A stretch of DNA of 64,000 bases from Alisma plantago-aquatica (GCA_963693085.1 OY856409.1:1338854915-1338918914), one strand, 5' to 3'; shown: positions 45,232 to 57,984, counted from the first letter of the stretch. A program made the numbers and translations. Notes: generated from the letters alone by a model not told the origin.

Positions 45232-46453
45232 GAGGTGCAAGTAATTGTGTCCTTGTCATCTTGACTTCAAGGTTTTGAGTATGGTTGTGGTCATATCTTG
45301 GTAGGAGAACGTCTGTGGTTGTGTCTCAGATATGTGTATATGATGTGATTGAGCACAGTTGTGGTTGTACCTCGGATGGTGGGGTTGTGTACCCACCTCC
45401 TTTCACTAGTGTCGTGACATGTACTAAGGATGAACTAGGTTGTCAGAAGCTGGACCTTATGTGTCATTGTGGCAGACCCGTATGGACCGGGGGCAGAGAA
45501 GATCTTAGGAGTCTGGCTCTTCCTAGATCTTGTATGGCCATGATTTCAACTTATCAGTAGCTAGTTGAATTTTGAGTGGTCTTCTCAAATTCCTTAGCAC
45601 TTAATAAAAGATGTAATACAGTCGTGTAGCATATTTGTTTAGGGTTATACCGTTGGAATGTATGCCCAAAGAGGCAATCATGTGATGATTGTAATGTCAT
45701 AACTTGTAATTGATTTGATTAATAAATAAAAGCAAGCTTCGAATTTATTATGTTTAATTCAATTATGAGATAATGATGTAATATTATAAATGTCTAGAGA
45801 ATTGTATTATTTAATGATGTATTTCTTCAAGGATATGACATGGAGAAATGAGATCATATGTATGTTAAGAGTACATATATATTCTCATTATGTCTGTGAT
45901 CGGTTGTTATTATGGAAGGTTGATAGACAACAATGACGTATAAGATCTGAGTGTGAGTTGGTTGATGACGGAGCCTCATTAGTCATGATATGTCTACATA
46001 AAACCAAGCACACAGATACATGTTGGAGAATAGTATATCAGACAAATCCACTCTGAAACTGACACATGGAAACCATCACCATGGTAGTCATAGTCATCTC
46101 ACATAGTGATGGTGGTGTTTGTGGTTCTTAGACCTAAAATCACTGCACTCAACACATGTCATTTGGTATGCTTTGACATCATCAAATGCAATCCTAAAAC
46201 ATGGGTTGTTATAATGGTGATGATTGATGTATGAATATAAATAGATAGGCCCTAGAATGTTGACACATGATGAGATGGAGGGGAGAGGTTGAAAGTTTTC
46301 CAAAGGGTTCCTCTCCTCTCTCTCCACCTATAAATTTGAGGTTGTTTGCTTGGACAAATTTTTATATATAGGGTGAGTGATCCAATCATCCTCTGAACAT
46401 GAAGTTCTCCCAAGTAATTCTATTTCCAATTCTACTACCCCAATCTTATCCAA

Positions 46454-46846
46454 CTATATGGGGTCTGGAGTATCTTCATGATCAATAGCCATATTATGAT
46501 GAATTGTCCATCTTGCTCCCTTGATATCAACAATCCTTTGAAAATGGATGGTGGACAATGTCAGCTCATGTTGCTTTAATTCATCATCATCAGTATACTC
46601 ACTATTCCAATTTGAGCACTTATTATCATCCTCATAAAACAAATTGTGTCAAATCATAATCGGTGTACTGCTGAAAGAGAAGCGACAAGTCTCAAAATGA
46701 GAGATTTCACCTTGGTCTGACTCAATGTCTGATTCATGTTCCTCAAACTGATCTTCAAGTTGTGAGGTCTCTTGACTGCCCTGAGGAGGATAAAAGTAGT
46801 AATCATCATTATAAAACCATTCATGTGTGCGGCTTGTATCTTCCAT
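46454..46846 (-). pseudogene. Antisense acidic open frame inside E's 5' LTR, origin unknown
   Basis: On the minus strand an ATG at 46846 opens a frame that runs to a TAG near 46454, with one TGA at 46649-46651. Reading continues in the same frame after it, for about 131 codons in all. The predicted product is rich in Asp, Glu, Tyr and Ser, with stretches such as YNDDYYFYPPQGSQ and EHESDIESDQGE, and has no membrane or zinc motif that I can see. I do not recognise the family. It lies entirely in the part of the 5' LTR missing from the 3' LTR. It could be a captured gene or gag fragment, or chance openness. The internal TGA may be a decayed CGA. Confidence 0.4.
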
Positions 46847-47379
46847 TGATTGATCACATGGGGACTGACTGTGAGTGATACATATGGGATGTGTCCCTCC
46901 TAAGGGAGTATGATATCCAAGGCCTCTTGATTAGAGAGATTGAGAAATGCATGGCCATGCACATGTGAGTTAGTATGTGATATTGAACTTACATATATCT
47001 CAGACAGTCTACTTTGGTTCAAGAAATAAGATTGAATGTTGAAGAGGATGACTACTCTATGCCTCGAGTTCAATATGGATATTAGAGACAAAGGAAGTAT
47101 ACAAGCATTGTAACACAAAGCACAGATTGTAGGTTGAATTTGTTCCCCAACTTTCCATTCACTTGGGTAGCACTGATGTGCGACTAGGCGCCACTCTTTG
47201 CTTGTGATGTCATAAGTTAGATATGGACATTTACTGCTAATGTGATATGGGACCTATAGGGTCACACACATAGGTCTTGACCTAGAAGAGGAGTTTAATT
47301 TTGAATGATGATTGAATTGATTACTAAAGTGTTTAGGTATTCAATTCACACAATAAGTCAGTTGGCTACACTTCTAGAT

Positions 47380-47790
47380 GATTGGCTCACTAACTGAGAT
47401 GGCCATATGGAGTGTTTGACGGTCGTCTTAAGAGTTGAGACGGGTAATTCACACTATAATTTTCTAAGTTCTGACCAAACTGAGGTGTGAACTGACCTAT
47501 TCATTCTGATGAACCGATTGGCTTGGCTCGGCTCACCAAATTACCGTTTAGGTGAGCTGAGATGACAATCTTGCATGGGTGAGATCACTCAGTTGGGATG
47601 GAGGAAGGTTCTAGATATTTTCTCAAATTTGATCGATTCAATTGCACGATACTTATGGTGCAAGGAATTAATGTTTATCATTAATGGGAAACAAATTACC
47701 AATTTTGTATGCAATTGGGAAACTACAAAATGACCATCTTGCAATGTGATACGACCATCTCACAGTGTGATACGACTGTCTCGTGTGCCA
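47380..47790. repeat. Motif-rich zone upstream of E's TATA box
   Basis: Irregularly spaced variants of GACCATCT, GATACGACCATCT, GACCGTTTGGG and CGGCTC(A/G) words lie within 500 bases upstream of the TATA box. The corresponding zone in the 3' LTR is 54880-55320. Confidence 0.6.
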
Positions 47791-47884
47791 AATGACCGTT
47801 TGGGTGTTCGCAGGTTGTGAAAATTCGAGATCTTTTGGTCCCTTCCACTCCTGCATCGACTGGGAACCCTGAACCAAACCCTCC

Positions 47885-47893
47885 TATAAATAG
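47885..47893 (+). promoter_or_regulatory. TATA box of E, 5' LTR
   Basis: CTCCTATAAATAGAGGGG is a textbook plant TATA context. It is conserved as TATAATTAG at 55392-55400 in the 3' LTR. Transcription would start about 30 bases downstream. Confidence 0.75.
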
Positions 47894-48487
47894 AGGGGTA
47901 TTGGGGGCTTTCAAGAGCACAACAAGATAATTGAGAATCAATTGCTCTGACAATTGTTGTCCTCTCTAGTTGTGGTAACCTAAAGAGTCCAAGAAAGTCC
48001 TACCTGACTAGGGAGGGATAGCCACGGGAGAGAACAATTGAGGATCATTGTTGTAGGAGAGCAAGTTGGTGACTAGTACACCAACGGGAGGGACAACTCC
48101 TTCATGTCCATTCTACAAGGACGATGGGAGTTCTAGGAGGTTTGTGAATACTTCTCTAAAGGGAGGAGTCCTTTGGTTGTTACTAGGAGGGCAACGTCAA
48201 CCTGCAGTCTGTGGTGAGACTGCAGGAGTCGTTGCTGACATTGTTCTAGTCTGTTATCTGTGGTGAAGACCAAGAGCTGCACAGACACCTTCCAAGAGAA
48301 ACTAGTCAATAGTTGTGTGTCTATGATGATGAGGATATGTTACTGGACTTGCTCCAAGACTAGGTATATCCTCGAAACCATCCTTCTCATCTTATATTTA
48401 TTGACGCGATCTGTTGGTTTATGGGGTATATGGTAGATAATTTTTTTTGTTTTTGTTGCCTACTCTGTAGCCATATTTCCCTACAAT

Positions 48488-48500
48488 GGTATCAGAGCCA
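48488..48500 (+). other. Primer-binding site of E
   Basis: TGGTATCAGAGCC for initiator tRNA-Met lies 3 bases after the LTR end. Confidence 0.9.
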
Positions 48501-49865
48501 ATGTCAATTTACTATATTGTGGGATAATTGATATGATCAGATTTTGGTTTTTTTGTTCTATTATTGCATGTGATGTGAATAATATCTATTCAATCAAATA
48601 CAATAATAATCCCAAACTAATATATATATATGATATATATATGCAATTTACACATGTCGCCCTAAAAGTGGTTTTGATGGTAGATGTGCAGCATGGTTAT
48701 GGCCAATAACCCCTATTATCTATACATGGTTGTATGGTTGGTTAATCGTTTTATCTCAGTCTATGTACTGAGCCTCTATCTTATCTTCCCAATGTAAAGA
48801 TAATTCTTTCCAACCCTTTCTCCCCTCGAATGTAACTCGAGGTTTCTATTATTATGCAAATGTAGGATAATTTACTTTCCTATTATGATGAAGAAGAAGG
48901 ATGGTCTAATGATGCCAGTTGATCATCATGATTGTGAGCCAACTGGATGGAGGACTAAGGAGGACTAGAAGGATGAGTCAAACCAATCGAATGGTGGACC
49001 TAACCAATCAGTTGGAGGAGCCAGCTGATGGTGGAATGACAGAACTAGATGACCGGTGAGATGATCGGCCAGGAGGTGAGTTGATCAGTTCAAGGGTTGA
49101 AGCAATCAACCTGGATTGGCAAGCATGGATCTTCATCAACAATAAGTTTTTTCATGTGATGTAGACCTAGGATGTGGTAATTCCTTGTGGCTCCAATGAA
49201 TTGTGTTAGGCTGGCCATAACTATCACTTTCATTTAGTTGCATATTTTCATTGTGGGATATAGCATGTATATGATATGTACTATATATGTGGTGATTGGA
49301 TATAAGTATATGTATCTACAAATACAAACTCCCTCAAATAAAAATTATATTAAGTCTTAGATGTTTTCCAACAGCAACCCACATGAATATCTTGATCTAC
49401 CAAGTGTAGGTTACGCCTTCGTGTGGTGCGTCATCTATCTCATAGAGGTGTGTTGGTAGATATGTAGGTTCTACCTTTGTAAGGAGCATATATATTGTGT
49501 TTGTTGTTGGGTCAGGCTTTAACTGGTGATTCTTAGAGCGTCTAATCCCAGAACCATGAAGATGAGTATGGCAAGGAGTTGTGCATATCATCTATCCAAA
49601 ATTGCATATAATGCAATTTGCAAAAGTTGCCTACCTTGATAGTTGATTGTGTTTTATAGTGTTGATCGGGCCACAATGGAATTATCTTGGATCTGGACCA
49701 TTAGAATATTGTACACTGCAATATTCCAAATTGATATGTGAGGGATATCAATTTGAAATAAAATAGTGGGAGTAATAATAATTAAAGACCAAATTAATAT
49801 CGTCAAATTTTTTAAATCAAATCAAAAGTTTTTGACAAATGCAAATTTTCTCTTGTAGAATCAAA
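48501..49865 (+). other. Leader of E, non-coding
   Basis: This 1.36-kb stretch precedes gag. It contains an AT microsatellite (about 48620-48642) and a zone with repeated CAATC(G/A) and GATGATCGG words (48910-49130). No coding frame is recognised. Confidence 0.6.
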
Positions 49866-50566
49866 TGACGGACAAATCTGAATTGTGATTGGTCCTTAAG
49901 AAGGACAAACTTGAAAGGACAAATTTCCATGACTAATTTTGGACTTTGAGAAGGGTTCTCAATGAAAATTGCAAGCTCCACATCCTTGATAAAATAGTTC
50001 CATAAATACCTACTCCTGATGCACCTAGGGCACAAGTGGATTCTTATTGGAAGCATGCCAATGATGCCTTGGAGATAATGTACCTTATTCTTAGCTGCAT
50101 GAACTATGAGTTGCATGAGCAGTGCGAGGACATGAGTGTTCTTGAGATGGTAAAAGATCATAAGAAAGTGACACTTGGCCTTACAAAGCAAGAAAGGGAT
50201 GGCATCCTAAAGGTGATACTTGAGTCTAAGCTGACAGAGGGAACCTCAGTAGAAGAACATGTGCTCAATATGATTAGACATGTGTATCATATTGAAGAAA
50301 TGGGATTCACCTTGAGCCAAGTATTGGCTACTAATATGATTCTAAAGTCAATGCTAGAATCATATAGCCACTTTATTTCATGTTATCATGTGAATAATAT
50401 GGCTAGACAGATGTCAGACTTGATTGCCATGTTGATTCATGTTGAAGCAAAATTGAAGAAGGACAAGCTTGTGATGGTGATCATCAGAGCTGATTCCAGG
50501 GATCAAAGCAAGGACAAGAAGATTTTTAGGTCGAGCCCAAATCCAAATCTTCAACACTCAAGATAA
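49866..50566 (+). pseudogene. E gag, frameshifted copia Gag
   Basis: The likely start is the ATG at 49866 (MTDKSEL). The first part is split by frameshifts around 49930-50010, but pieces of the usual LHILDKIVP motif are visible. From 50036 to 50566 the frame is open for 176 codons and shows the UBN2-type copia Gag core (SYWKHANDALEIMYLILSCM, LTEGTSVEEHVLNMI, MEEMGF-like region, LLI.HVEAKLKKDK-like end). The zinc knuckle normally following is not recognisable and appears deleted before the protease. Gag would assemble the virus-like particle. This copy is defective. Confidence 0.85.
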
Positions 50567-50571
50567 GGAGA

Positions 50572-53500
50572 ATGAAAAGTACAAGAGGAACTCATCCTTT
50601 ATACTTGAAGGCATTTAGGAAGAAGAAAATGGGGATGGTGATCTCCACTTTAGGTATATATGTTATTGAGATAAACATATCTACTACATCATGGGTACTA
50701 GATATCGGATGTGGATTTCATATATGTTCTCATATGCAGGGTCTAAAAGGAAGTAGGCCTTTGGGAAAAGGCAAGGTGGAACTCTGAGTTGCTAATGGCA
50801 CAAGAGTTGCAGCCAGTGGAGTTGGAACCTATAGTATATCTCTGCCCACAAGGCTTATAATAGAGTTAAAGAATTGCCATTACGTACCTGCTAAATAGAA
50901 ATATCATTTTTGTATCTTTTATGGAGAAGGATGCATTTGAATTCCATATTAAAAATGGTCATTGTTCTGTTTCAGAAGATGGGATCTTTTATGGCAGTGC
51001 CCCTATGTCTTATAGTCTTTACTTGTTAGATCTAAAGACAGATGTTTATTATGTTAACACCAAAACACTAAAAATCAACAAATCAAACAAAACATACCTT
51101 TGGCATTGTCTTCTAGGGCACATAAATGAGAATCACATATCTAGACTCCATAAAGATGGTTATCTGGGCTCTTTTGATTTTGAAATCAATGGAGACATGT
51201 GAATCTTGTTTGTTGGGAAAGATGGCTAATATCCATTTCACTGGTAACAATGATAGGTCTAGTGATCTATTAGGACTCATACATACTGATGTGTGTGGAC
51301 ATTTTGGAAGAACCACAAGAGGTGGGTATTAGTACTTCATTACCTTCACTGACGACTTCAGTAGGTATGGCTATGTTTATTTAATGAAAGATAAGTCAGA
51401 AACTCTTAAAAATTTCAAGGAGTTTATGAATGAAGTACATAACTAACTTGGTAAAAGTATTAAGGCACTTCATTCTGATTGAGGTGGAGAATACTTAAAC
51501 CAAGAGTTTGAGAATCTTCTTAGAGCCCATGGGATTGTATCCCAATAGACTCCACCTAGAACACCTCAGCATAATGGTGTGTCAGAAAGAAGGAATCACA
51601 CATCGCTAGACATGGTGCGATGATGATGAGTTTAGCTGAGCTTCTGACTATCTTCTGGGGGTATGCTCTAGAAACTGCTGCATTTACACTTAACCGAGTA
51701 CCATCTAAATCAGTATAAAAGATACCATATGATATATGGAATGGGAAACGTCCCAAAGTGTCTTTTATGAAAATTTGGGGATGTGAGGCTTATGTTAAAA
51801 GAATGTTTTTTTGATAAGATTGGTCTGAAATATGGTAAATGTTATTATGTTGGATATCCTAAAGAAATAAGAGGATATTACTTTTATTCCCGATCTGACA
51901 ATAAAGTATTTGTTTCCAGGGATGTTGCATTCCTTGAGATGGACTTCATTTCCAAAGGAATCAATGGGAGGAAAGTGGAACTTGAAGAGGTTTGAGACCA
52001 ACAAGAGAACATAGAACTGATAGCTGAACAAGAGGAACCAAGAGAATTACATGGTGTTGTGGAGTCTCAAATACCTCAAGTAAAAGAAGAACCTCGTAGA
52101 TCTAATAGAACATGCCTTGAGCCTGAGAAATTTGGATATATTGTGACTCAGGAATGCAGTGAATTGGTCACAAATGATGAGCCAATAACCTATTAAGATG
52201 TTATTGAGGGACCAGAGTCTAACAAATGGCTTGAGGCCATGAGATCTAAGATGGAATCCATGTATACCAACAAAGTATGGACTTTGGTGGATCCACCTAA
52301 ATCGGTAAAACCCATAGGGTGCAAGTGGGTCTTAAAGAAGAAGACTGACATGGGTGGTAAAGTACAAACCTATAAGGGAAGATTGGTTTCAAAGGGTTTT
52401 AAATAAGTTCAAGGTGTTGACTATGATGAAACCTTTTCTCCGGTGGCCATGGTTAAGTCCATCAAGATCATGCTTGCTATTGCAACTTATCATGACTATG
52501 AGATTTGGCATATCGATATTAAAACTACATTCCTTAATGAGAATCTTCTTAAGTATGTGTACATGACTGAACCTAAAGGTTATATAAGTCTAAAGTTTGT
52601 AAATAAAGTCTATAAGCTACAAAGGTCAATCTATGGATTTAATCAAGCATCTTAGAGTTGGAATCTTCATTTTGATGAAACAGTCAAAGAGTTTGGCTTT
52701 ATTCAAAATGAAGATGAACCTTGTGTGTACAAGAAGGTTAGTGGGAGCATAGTGACATTCCTCATCTTGTATATAGATAACATAATATTGATGGGGAATG
52801 ACATCCCTACTTTACAAAAGGTAAAGACATAGCTTAGAAATATGTTTTCTATGAAAGACTTCAGAGAAGCATCCTACATCTTAGGTATAAATATCCATAG
52901 AGATAGATCCAAAAGGCTTCTTGGACTAAGTCAAAGTACATACATTGACAGAGTGTTGAAACGATTTAGCATGGAGAAGTCAAATAGAAGAAACATGCAT
53001 ATGTGTCATGGTGTCCCCATCTCTAGAGCTCAATGTCCTAGTTCTTGTGAAGAAAGGGAACACATGAATTTGATTCCATATGCCTCAGTAATTGGATCAA
53101 TCATGTATGCAATGTTATGTACCCGTCTAGACGTCTCGTATACCTTGAGCATGATGAGCAAATATCAAGTCAAACCCATGTGATGCTCACTGGATAGCCG
53201 TGAAGAGCATCCTCAAGTACTTGAGAAGAACTAAGGATTAATTGGTCTACAATGGAGAGGAAGAACTGGTGGTAAAGGGTTACACCAATGCAAGCTTCCA
53301 GATTGATCAAGATGATTACAAATTACAAACAGAATTATGTTTTGCCTAAACAAAGGAGTTGTAAGTTGGAAAAGTTCCAAGCAAGACACAATTGTTGATT
53401 CTACAATAGAGGCTGAGTATATTGTTGCACCAAATGCAACAAAGGAGATGGATCAAGAAGTTCATTACAGAACTTTGGGTTGTTCCAAGCATCAGTGATG

Positions 53501-53691
53501 CAATTGAGCTATATTGTGACAACAATGGAGCTATTACACAAGCTAAGGAACCCAGATCACATCATCTCTCAAAGCACATAAAAAGGCGGTTCCATCTCAT
53601 ACAAGAGATCATACAGAAAGGAGACGTAAAGATTTGCATAGTACCAACTAAGAACAATGTTTTTGACCCCTTAACTAAGTCACTTTGGTAG
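50572..53691 (+). pseudogene. E pol: protease, integrase, RT and RNase H in copia order, heavily damaged
   Basis: Protease has SWVLDIGCGFHIC (about 50685-50730), with Ile where Thr/Ser of D-[ST]-G is expected. The GAG-pre-integrase and zinc region (LWHCLLGHIN, CESCLLGKM) spans 51085-51225. The integrase core at 51230-51620 has a first Asp in HTDVCG, LHSD followed by a TAG, and the Glu in GVSERRN. Reverse transcriptase (52210-52800) has KWVLKKK, DETFSPVA, DIKTTFLNE and YIDN at about 52770 in place of YVDD, so a catalytic aspartate is Asn. RNase H (53040-53690) includes YASVIGSIMYAM, LYCDNNGA and KHIKRRFHLI. At least five frameshifts and several stops are seen. Integrase before reverse transcriptase defines Ty1/copia. 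It is inactive. Confidence 0.92.
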
Positions 53692-53752
53692 AAAAAGCAT
53701 GATGGACATGTTAGATCACTTGGAATATGATTTGTGGGTTATTGGCTCAAGT

Positions 53753-53764
53753 ACAAGTGGGAGT
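53753..53764 (+). other. Polypurine tract of E
   Basis: CAAGTGGGAGT, the usual copia tract, just before the 3' LTR. Confidence 0.7.
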
Positions 53765-53765
53765 C

Positions 53766-55991
53766 TATTAGTATGTATGCCTAGAGAGCCAATCATGTGA
53801 TGATTTTAATGGCATAACTTGTAATTGATTTGATTAATAAATAAAGGCAAACTTCCAATTTCATCTGTTTAATTCAGTTATGAAATAATGATGTAACATT
53901 ATAAATGTCCAGAGAATTATATTACTTAATGACATATGTTTTCAAGTATGTGACTTGGAGAAATTAGATTGTATGGATGATAAGAGTACATATATATTCT
54001 CATTATGACCCTGGTCAGTTGTTATTGTGGAAGGTTGATAGATAACAATGACACATAAGATCAAAGTGTGAGTTGGTTGATGATAGTCCCATTAGTTATG
54101 ATATGGCTATATCAAACCAAGTACATAGATACATGTTGGAGAATAGTGTATCTAACAGACCCACCATGATATTAACACATGGAACCATCACCATGGTAGT
54201 CATAGTCAGCTATGATATTGATGGTGGTTTTTGTGGTTCTTAGACTTGAAATTATTGCACTCATCACATATCGTTCAGTATGTTTTGACATCATCAAACG
54301 TAGTTTTGAAACATGGGTTCTTATAATGGTGATGATTGGATGAGTGTGATATATGGGGACTGATTGGGAGTGATAGATCTTGGATTAGTCCCTCCTAACG
54401 GAGTATGATATCCAAGGCCTCTTGATTAGAGAGATTGAGAAATACATGGCCATGCACATGTGAGTCAATATGTGATATTGAACTTACAAATATCTCAGAC
54501 ATTCTGCTCTGGTTCAAGAAACAAGATTGAATGTTGAAGAGGGTGACTACTCCATGCCTTGAGTTCGATCTGGATATCAAAGACAAAGAAATTATACAAA
54601 CATTATAACACCAAGCACATATTGTAGGTTGAAGTTGTTCCCCAACTTTTTGTTTACTTGGGTAGCACTGATTTGTTACTAGGCACCACTCTTTCATTGT
54701 GATGTAATAAGTTAGCTATGGACATTCATTGCCAGCATGATATGGGACCTATAGGGTCACACACATAGGTCTTGACCTATAAGAGGATTTTAATCTTAAA
54801 TGATGATTGAATTGATTACAAAGGTGTTTAGGTATTCAATTCACACAACAAATTAGTTGGCTACACTGCCAGACAATCGGCTCACATAGTGAGATGGTCG
54901 TATGGAGTGCCAGATGGTCAGCTCAAGAATTGATATGGGCATTTGGAATGTCAGACTAATTCGAATCAAAATTGGGTAAGTTCTTCTCAAACTGAGGTGT
55001 GAACCAACCAGTTCATTCTGATGAATCGAGCGGCTCAGCTCACCAGATGATCATCTGGGTTAGCGAGATGATCATCTTGCATGGGTGAGATTGCTTAGTT
55101 GGGTCGAAGGAAAGTTCTTGATACTTTCCTGAATTCGATCGTTTCAATTGCATAATACTTGTGGTGCAAGGAATTAATGCTTAGCATTAATGGGAAACAA
55201 ATTACCAATTTTGTATGTGATTAGGAAACTATAAAATGACTATCTTACAGTGCAAGACATCCATTTTGCATGCCATATTACCATTTGGGTTTCCATATGG
55301 TCGTTTGGGTGTTCACAGGTTGTGAAATTTTGAGATCTTTCTGTCCATTCCACTCCCACATCGACGGGGAACCCTAACCCAAACCTCTCCTATAATTAGA
55401 GGGGTATTGGGGGCTTCCCATATCACAACACAGACAATTGAGAATCAGTTACTCTGATAATTGTTGTCCTCTCTAGTTGTGGTAACCAAGAGATTCAAAG
55501 CAAGTCCTACCTGACTAGTGAGGGATAGCTATAGGAGAGAACAATTGAGGGTCATTATTGTGGGAAAGCAAGTTGGTGACTAATATGCCAATAGGAGGGA
55601 AAACTCCTTCTTGTCCATTCTATAAGGACAAAATGATTTCTAGGTGGTCTGTGTAGACTTCTCTAGAGGTAGGATTCCTTTGGTTGCTGCTAGGAGGGCA
55701 ATGTCAACTTGTAGTCTATGGTGAGATCATAGGAGTCGTTGCAGACGTTGTTCCAGTCTGTTGTACGTGGTGAAGACCAGGAGCTGCACAGACATTGTCC
55801 AAGAGCAACTAGTCAACAGTTGCATATCTACGATAGTGAGGATATGTCGGTGGACTTGCTCCAAGACCAGGTATATCCTTGAAATCATCCTTCCCATCTT
55901 ATAGTTATTGACACAATCTACTAGTTTATGGGGAATATGGTAGATATTTTTTTTATTTCTATTACCTACTATGTATCCATATTTCCCTACA
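53766..55991 (+). repeat. E 3' LTR
   Basis: Starts TATTAGTATGTATGCC, aligned with CGTTGGAATGTATGCC at 45651. It is collinear with the 5' LTR except for about 600 bases missing after 54330. It ends TTTCCCTACA, followed by TATAC. Confidence 0.9.
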
Positions 55992-55996
55992 TATAC

Positions 55997-57095
55997 ACAG
56001 TGCTTCACATTGAATGATAATCGTTGTTTTTTCTCTTTACATACATATGATGTTTAATCCATTAAAAAGGTAGTAGATATGCTTATATTGTGGATATGTT
56101 CATGTCATATAGATGTACATACAGTAGACATATTTAAGTTGATAGATATAATACCAGTGTTGTCTATGATTATGACATTAGTTATGATATGTTGTTAGCT
56201 ATGCTTATATTTCTAGCTATGCCTCTGTAATTAGAGGTGCCTATACTATTATCGTGCTTGTGCAGATGGTCTGCTTATGTTTTTAGCTCTATTTATGATG
56301 TAGATCTACCCAATGTGTTAGACATGCTAATGTTGTTAGCTATGCTTATGCTGCTACACTTATTCATGATGTTAGAAATGTTATGATAATAAACTTTCTT
56401 ATGATGTCATTTATGCACATGCTACTGAACTTCTTATATTGTCAACAAGGTAAAGAATGACAGTCTGGCTAATGATGATAATTGTTATATGCTCCTTTAT
56501 GTATCTTGATAATAATCACTGATGCTAAGACTATCTGTTATACTTGTTTACTTTTCTTAAACTATTTAATTACTTAACGTTGCAATCAATAAGTGGTGTT
56601 GAGTTTTATATCTCTCTCTAGGTCATGGGTCTCACTTGTGGGTCACTACATCTTTTTAGGTGATCAGCAGTAGTGATAGCATACCAATTGCAGTGAGGAG
56701 AAGTTGTGATGAGGGACCATAGAAAAGGTTGTTTAAATGTTTAGTGTATCCTAGAGCTGTCCCTATACTCTCAGGTCTGGGCGGGAAAGTTTGTATACAA
56801 TGTTTCAATAGAATCAGGCTTTTGTTAACATGTTGATACTTGTTTATGTGGAATATATGGATAATGTTCTCCTGTGTATATATGTTGTGTCTAAGGCCAT
56901 GGAACAAACTATATCAGATTCTTGTCATATTATAAATAACAAGCAAGATGTTGGGCTTCAATGCAAATGTTTCAAAGAATGTGGAGATGTTAAAAATCAA
57001 TTTTAATTTACCCTATTTTATGGGTATGTGTTTAATTAGTGATCAATTCTGTTTTTTGTTTTGAGTAACCTAGTTTAGTGTGACGGGTTCTCTCA
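55997..57095 (+). repeat. A 5' LTR, segment 4 (right of E)
   Basis: The first about 270 bases are collinear with 63285-63570 of the 3' LTR; the remainder has no partner in the window. It ends GACGGGTTCTCTCA before the primer site. Confidence 0.85.
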
Positions 57096-57098
57096 AGT

Positions 57099-57110
57099 TG
57101 GTATTAGAGC
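57099..57110 (+). other. Primer-binding site of A
   Basis: TGGTATTAGAGC has one C-to-T change from TGGTATCAGAGC. It continues CTCTAGGTTCG as in B's site, supporting kinship of A and B. Confidence 0.85.
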
Positions 57111-57984
57111 TCTAGGTTCGTTGAATCTACAAGGATACTAGGACTTAGGACTAGGATGATGTGTAATTTCATAACATAACATACCGCCTAATCTCAGTAC
57201 TTGGATGCCCTGGCCAGGTATTCAGGTATTGAAGAAAAGGTAAGTGTGGAACTCTTAGATTGTTATCTTTCTAATTACTCTGATCAAGTATTCATTTTGA
57301 AACAATCTGGAGAGCATAACCAATCAGAAATCATGGTGCAAATACCTCAATATTACCTAAAGAAGACAAGAATTACATTGTAATCTATCAAAACTTGAAT
57401 GATTGGTAACTAAAAGAGAAAGATACCACACCATGAAACCTAAATCTGAATACAAATCAACTAATGAGGAGATCTTGAAGATGTAATTCAAGAAGATTAT
57501 GAGGTGAAAGAGAGATAAATATGTGCTTATAAACTAATTTAAGGTATAAAATCCACATATAATGGAGAGAATTCCTGAGATAAGTGTGATATGAGAAGAT
57601 GAATAAGAACAATGACATATGGATAAAGTGTAACCCAAGTTAATCTTAGACCAGCCTATGTGTATAAGAAAGTATTAATGTAAAATCTTCATAATATGTA
57701 AAATAAACTAAGGGAGATAAACCAAGTGTAATGAAGAAAATGTGAAATATGATGATCTATCCCATGATAAGGGATTGAAAAACATGATGACATGGGAGGA
57801 TATACAGAAGAATGATGAACATTTAACAAATAAAGAGCAATGAGATACGTTAATCATGATGATTCCTATGTTGACGGCAAGGAACCCAAGATGAAAAGGG
57901 TAAAATAATACAAAAAAAGTGTAACTTGCATAATGAAGATAGAATCAGTAACCTCTTACTAACAACCTCTTAACAGTGATGTTG
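57111..57984 (+). other. Leader and unrecognisable gag zone of A
   Basis: It begins like B's leader (TAGGTTCGTTGAATCTAC). The word CCCTGGCCAGGTATTCAG near 57207 resembles one in C's filler. No Gag motif or zinc knuckle can be seen, so gag is deleted or decayed. Confidence 0.5.

Larger units (their letters stand above)
42494..45650 (+). repeat. A 5' LTR, segment 3 (between D and E)
   Basis: Collinear with 60132-63284 in the 3' LTR. It carries a TATA-like box, a T/C-rich stretch (42720-42990), the CAACCGATGGT-type array (43195-43560), scattered AACCCTAA words and the hairpin at 45214. It ends TTATAC, where E inserted. Confidence 0.9.
45651..48485 (+). repeat. E 5' LTR
   Basis: It has a segment of about 600 bases (about 46230-46870) absent from the 3' LTR. 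A motif-rich zone lies at 47380-47790 and a strong TATA box at 47885. It ends CCCTACA. Confidence 0.92.
45651..55991 (+). mobile_element. Element E: Ty1/copia retrotransposon in A's 5' LTR
   Basis: Flanked by perfect TATAC duplications (45646-45650, 55992-55996). It begins CGTTGGAATGTATGCC (TG changed to CG) and ends TTTCCCTACA. LTRs are 45651-48485 (2835 bp) and 53766-55991 (2226 bp), the latter lacking about 600 bases. The 5.3-kb interior has gag, protease, integrase, reverse transcriptase and RNase H in copia order, all damaged. After E, A's LTR resumes with ACAGTGCTTCACATTG as in 63285. Confidence 0.94.

Noticed and set aside
49817..50191. Minus-strand open frame of 124 codons
   Set aside because: Shadow of E's gag on the plus strand. 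No motif of its own.
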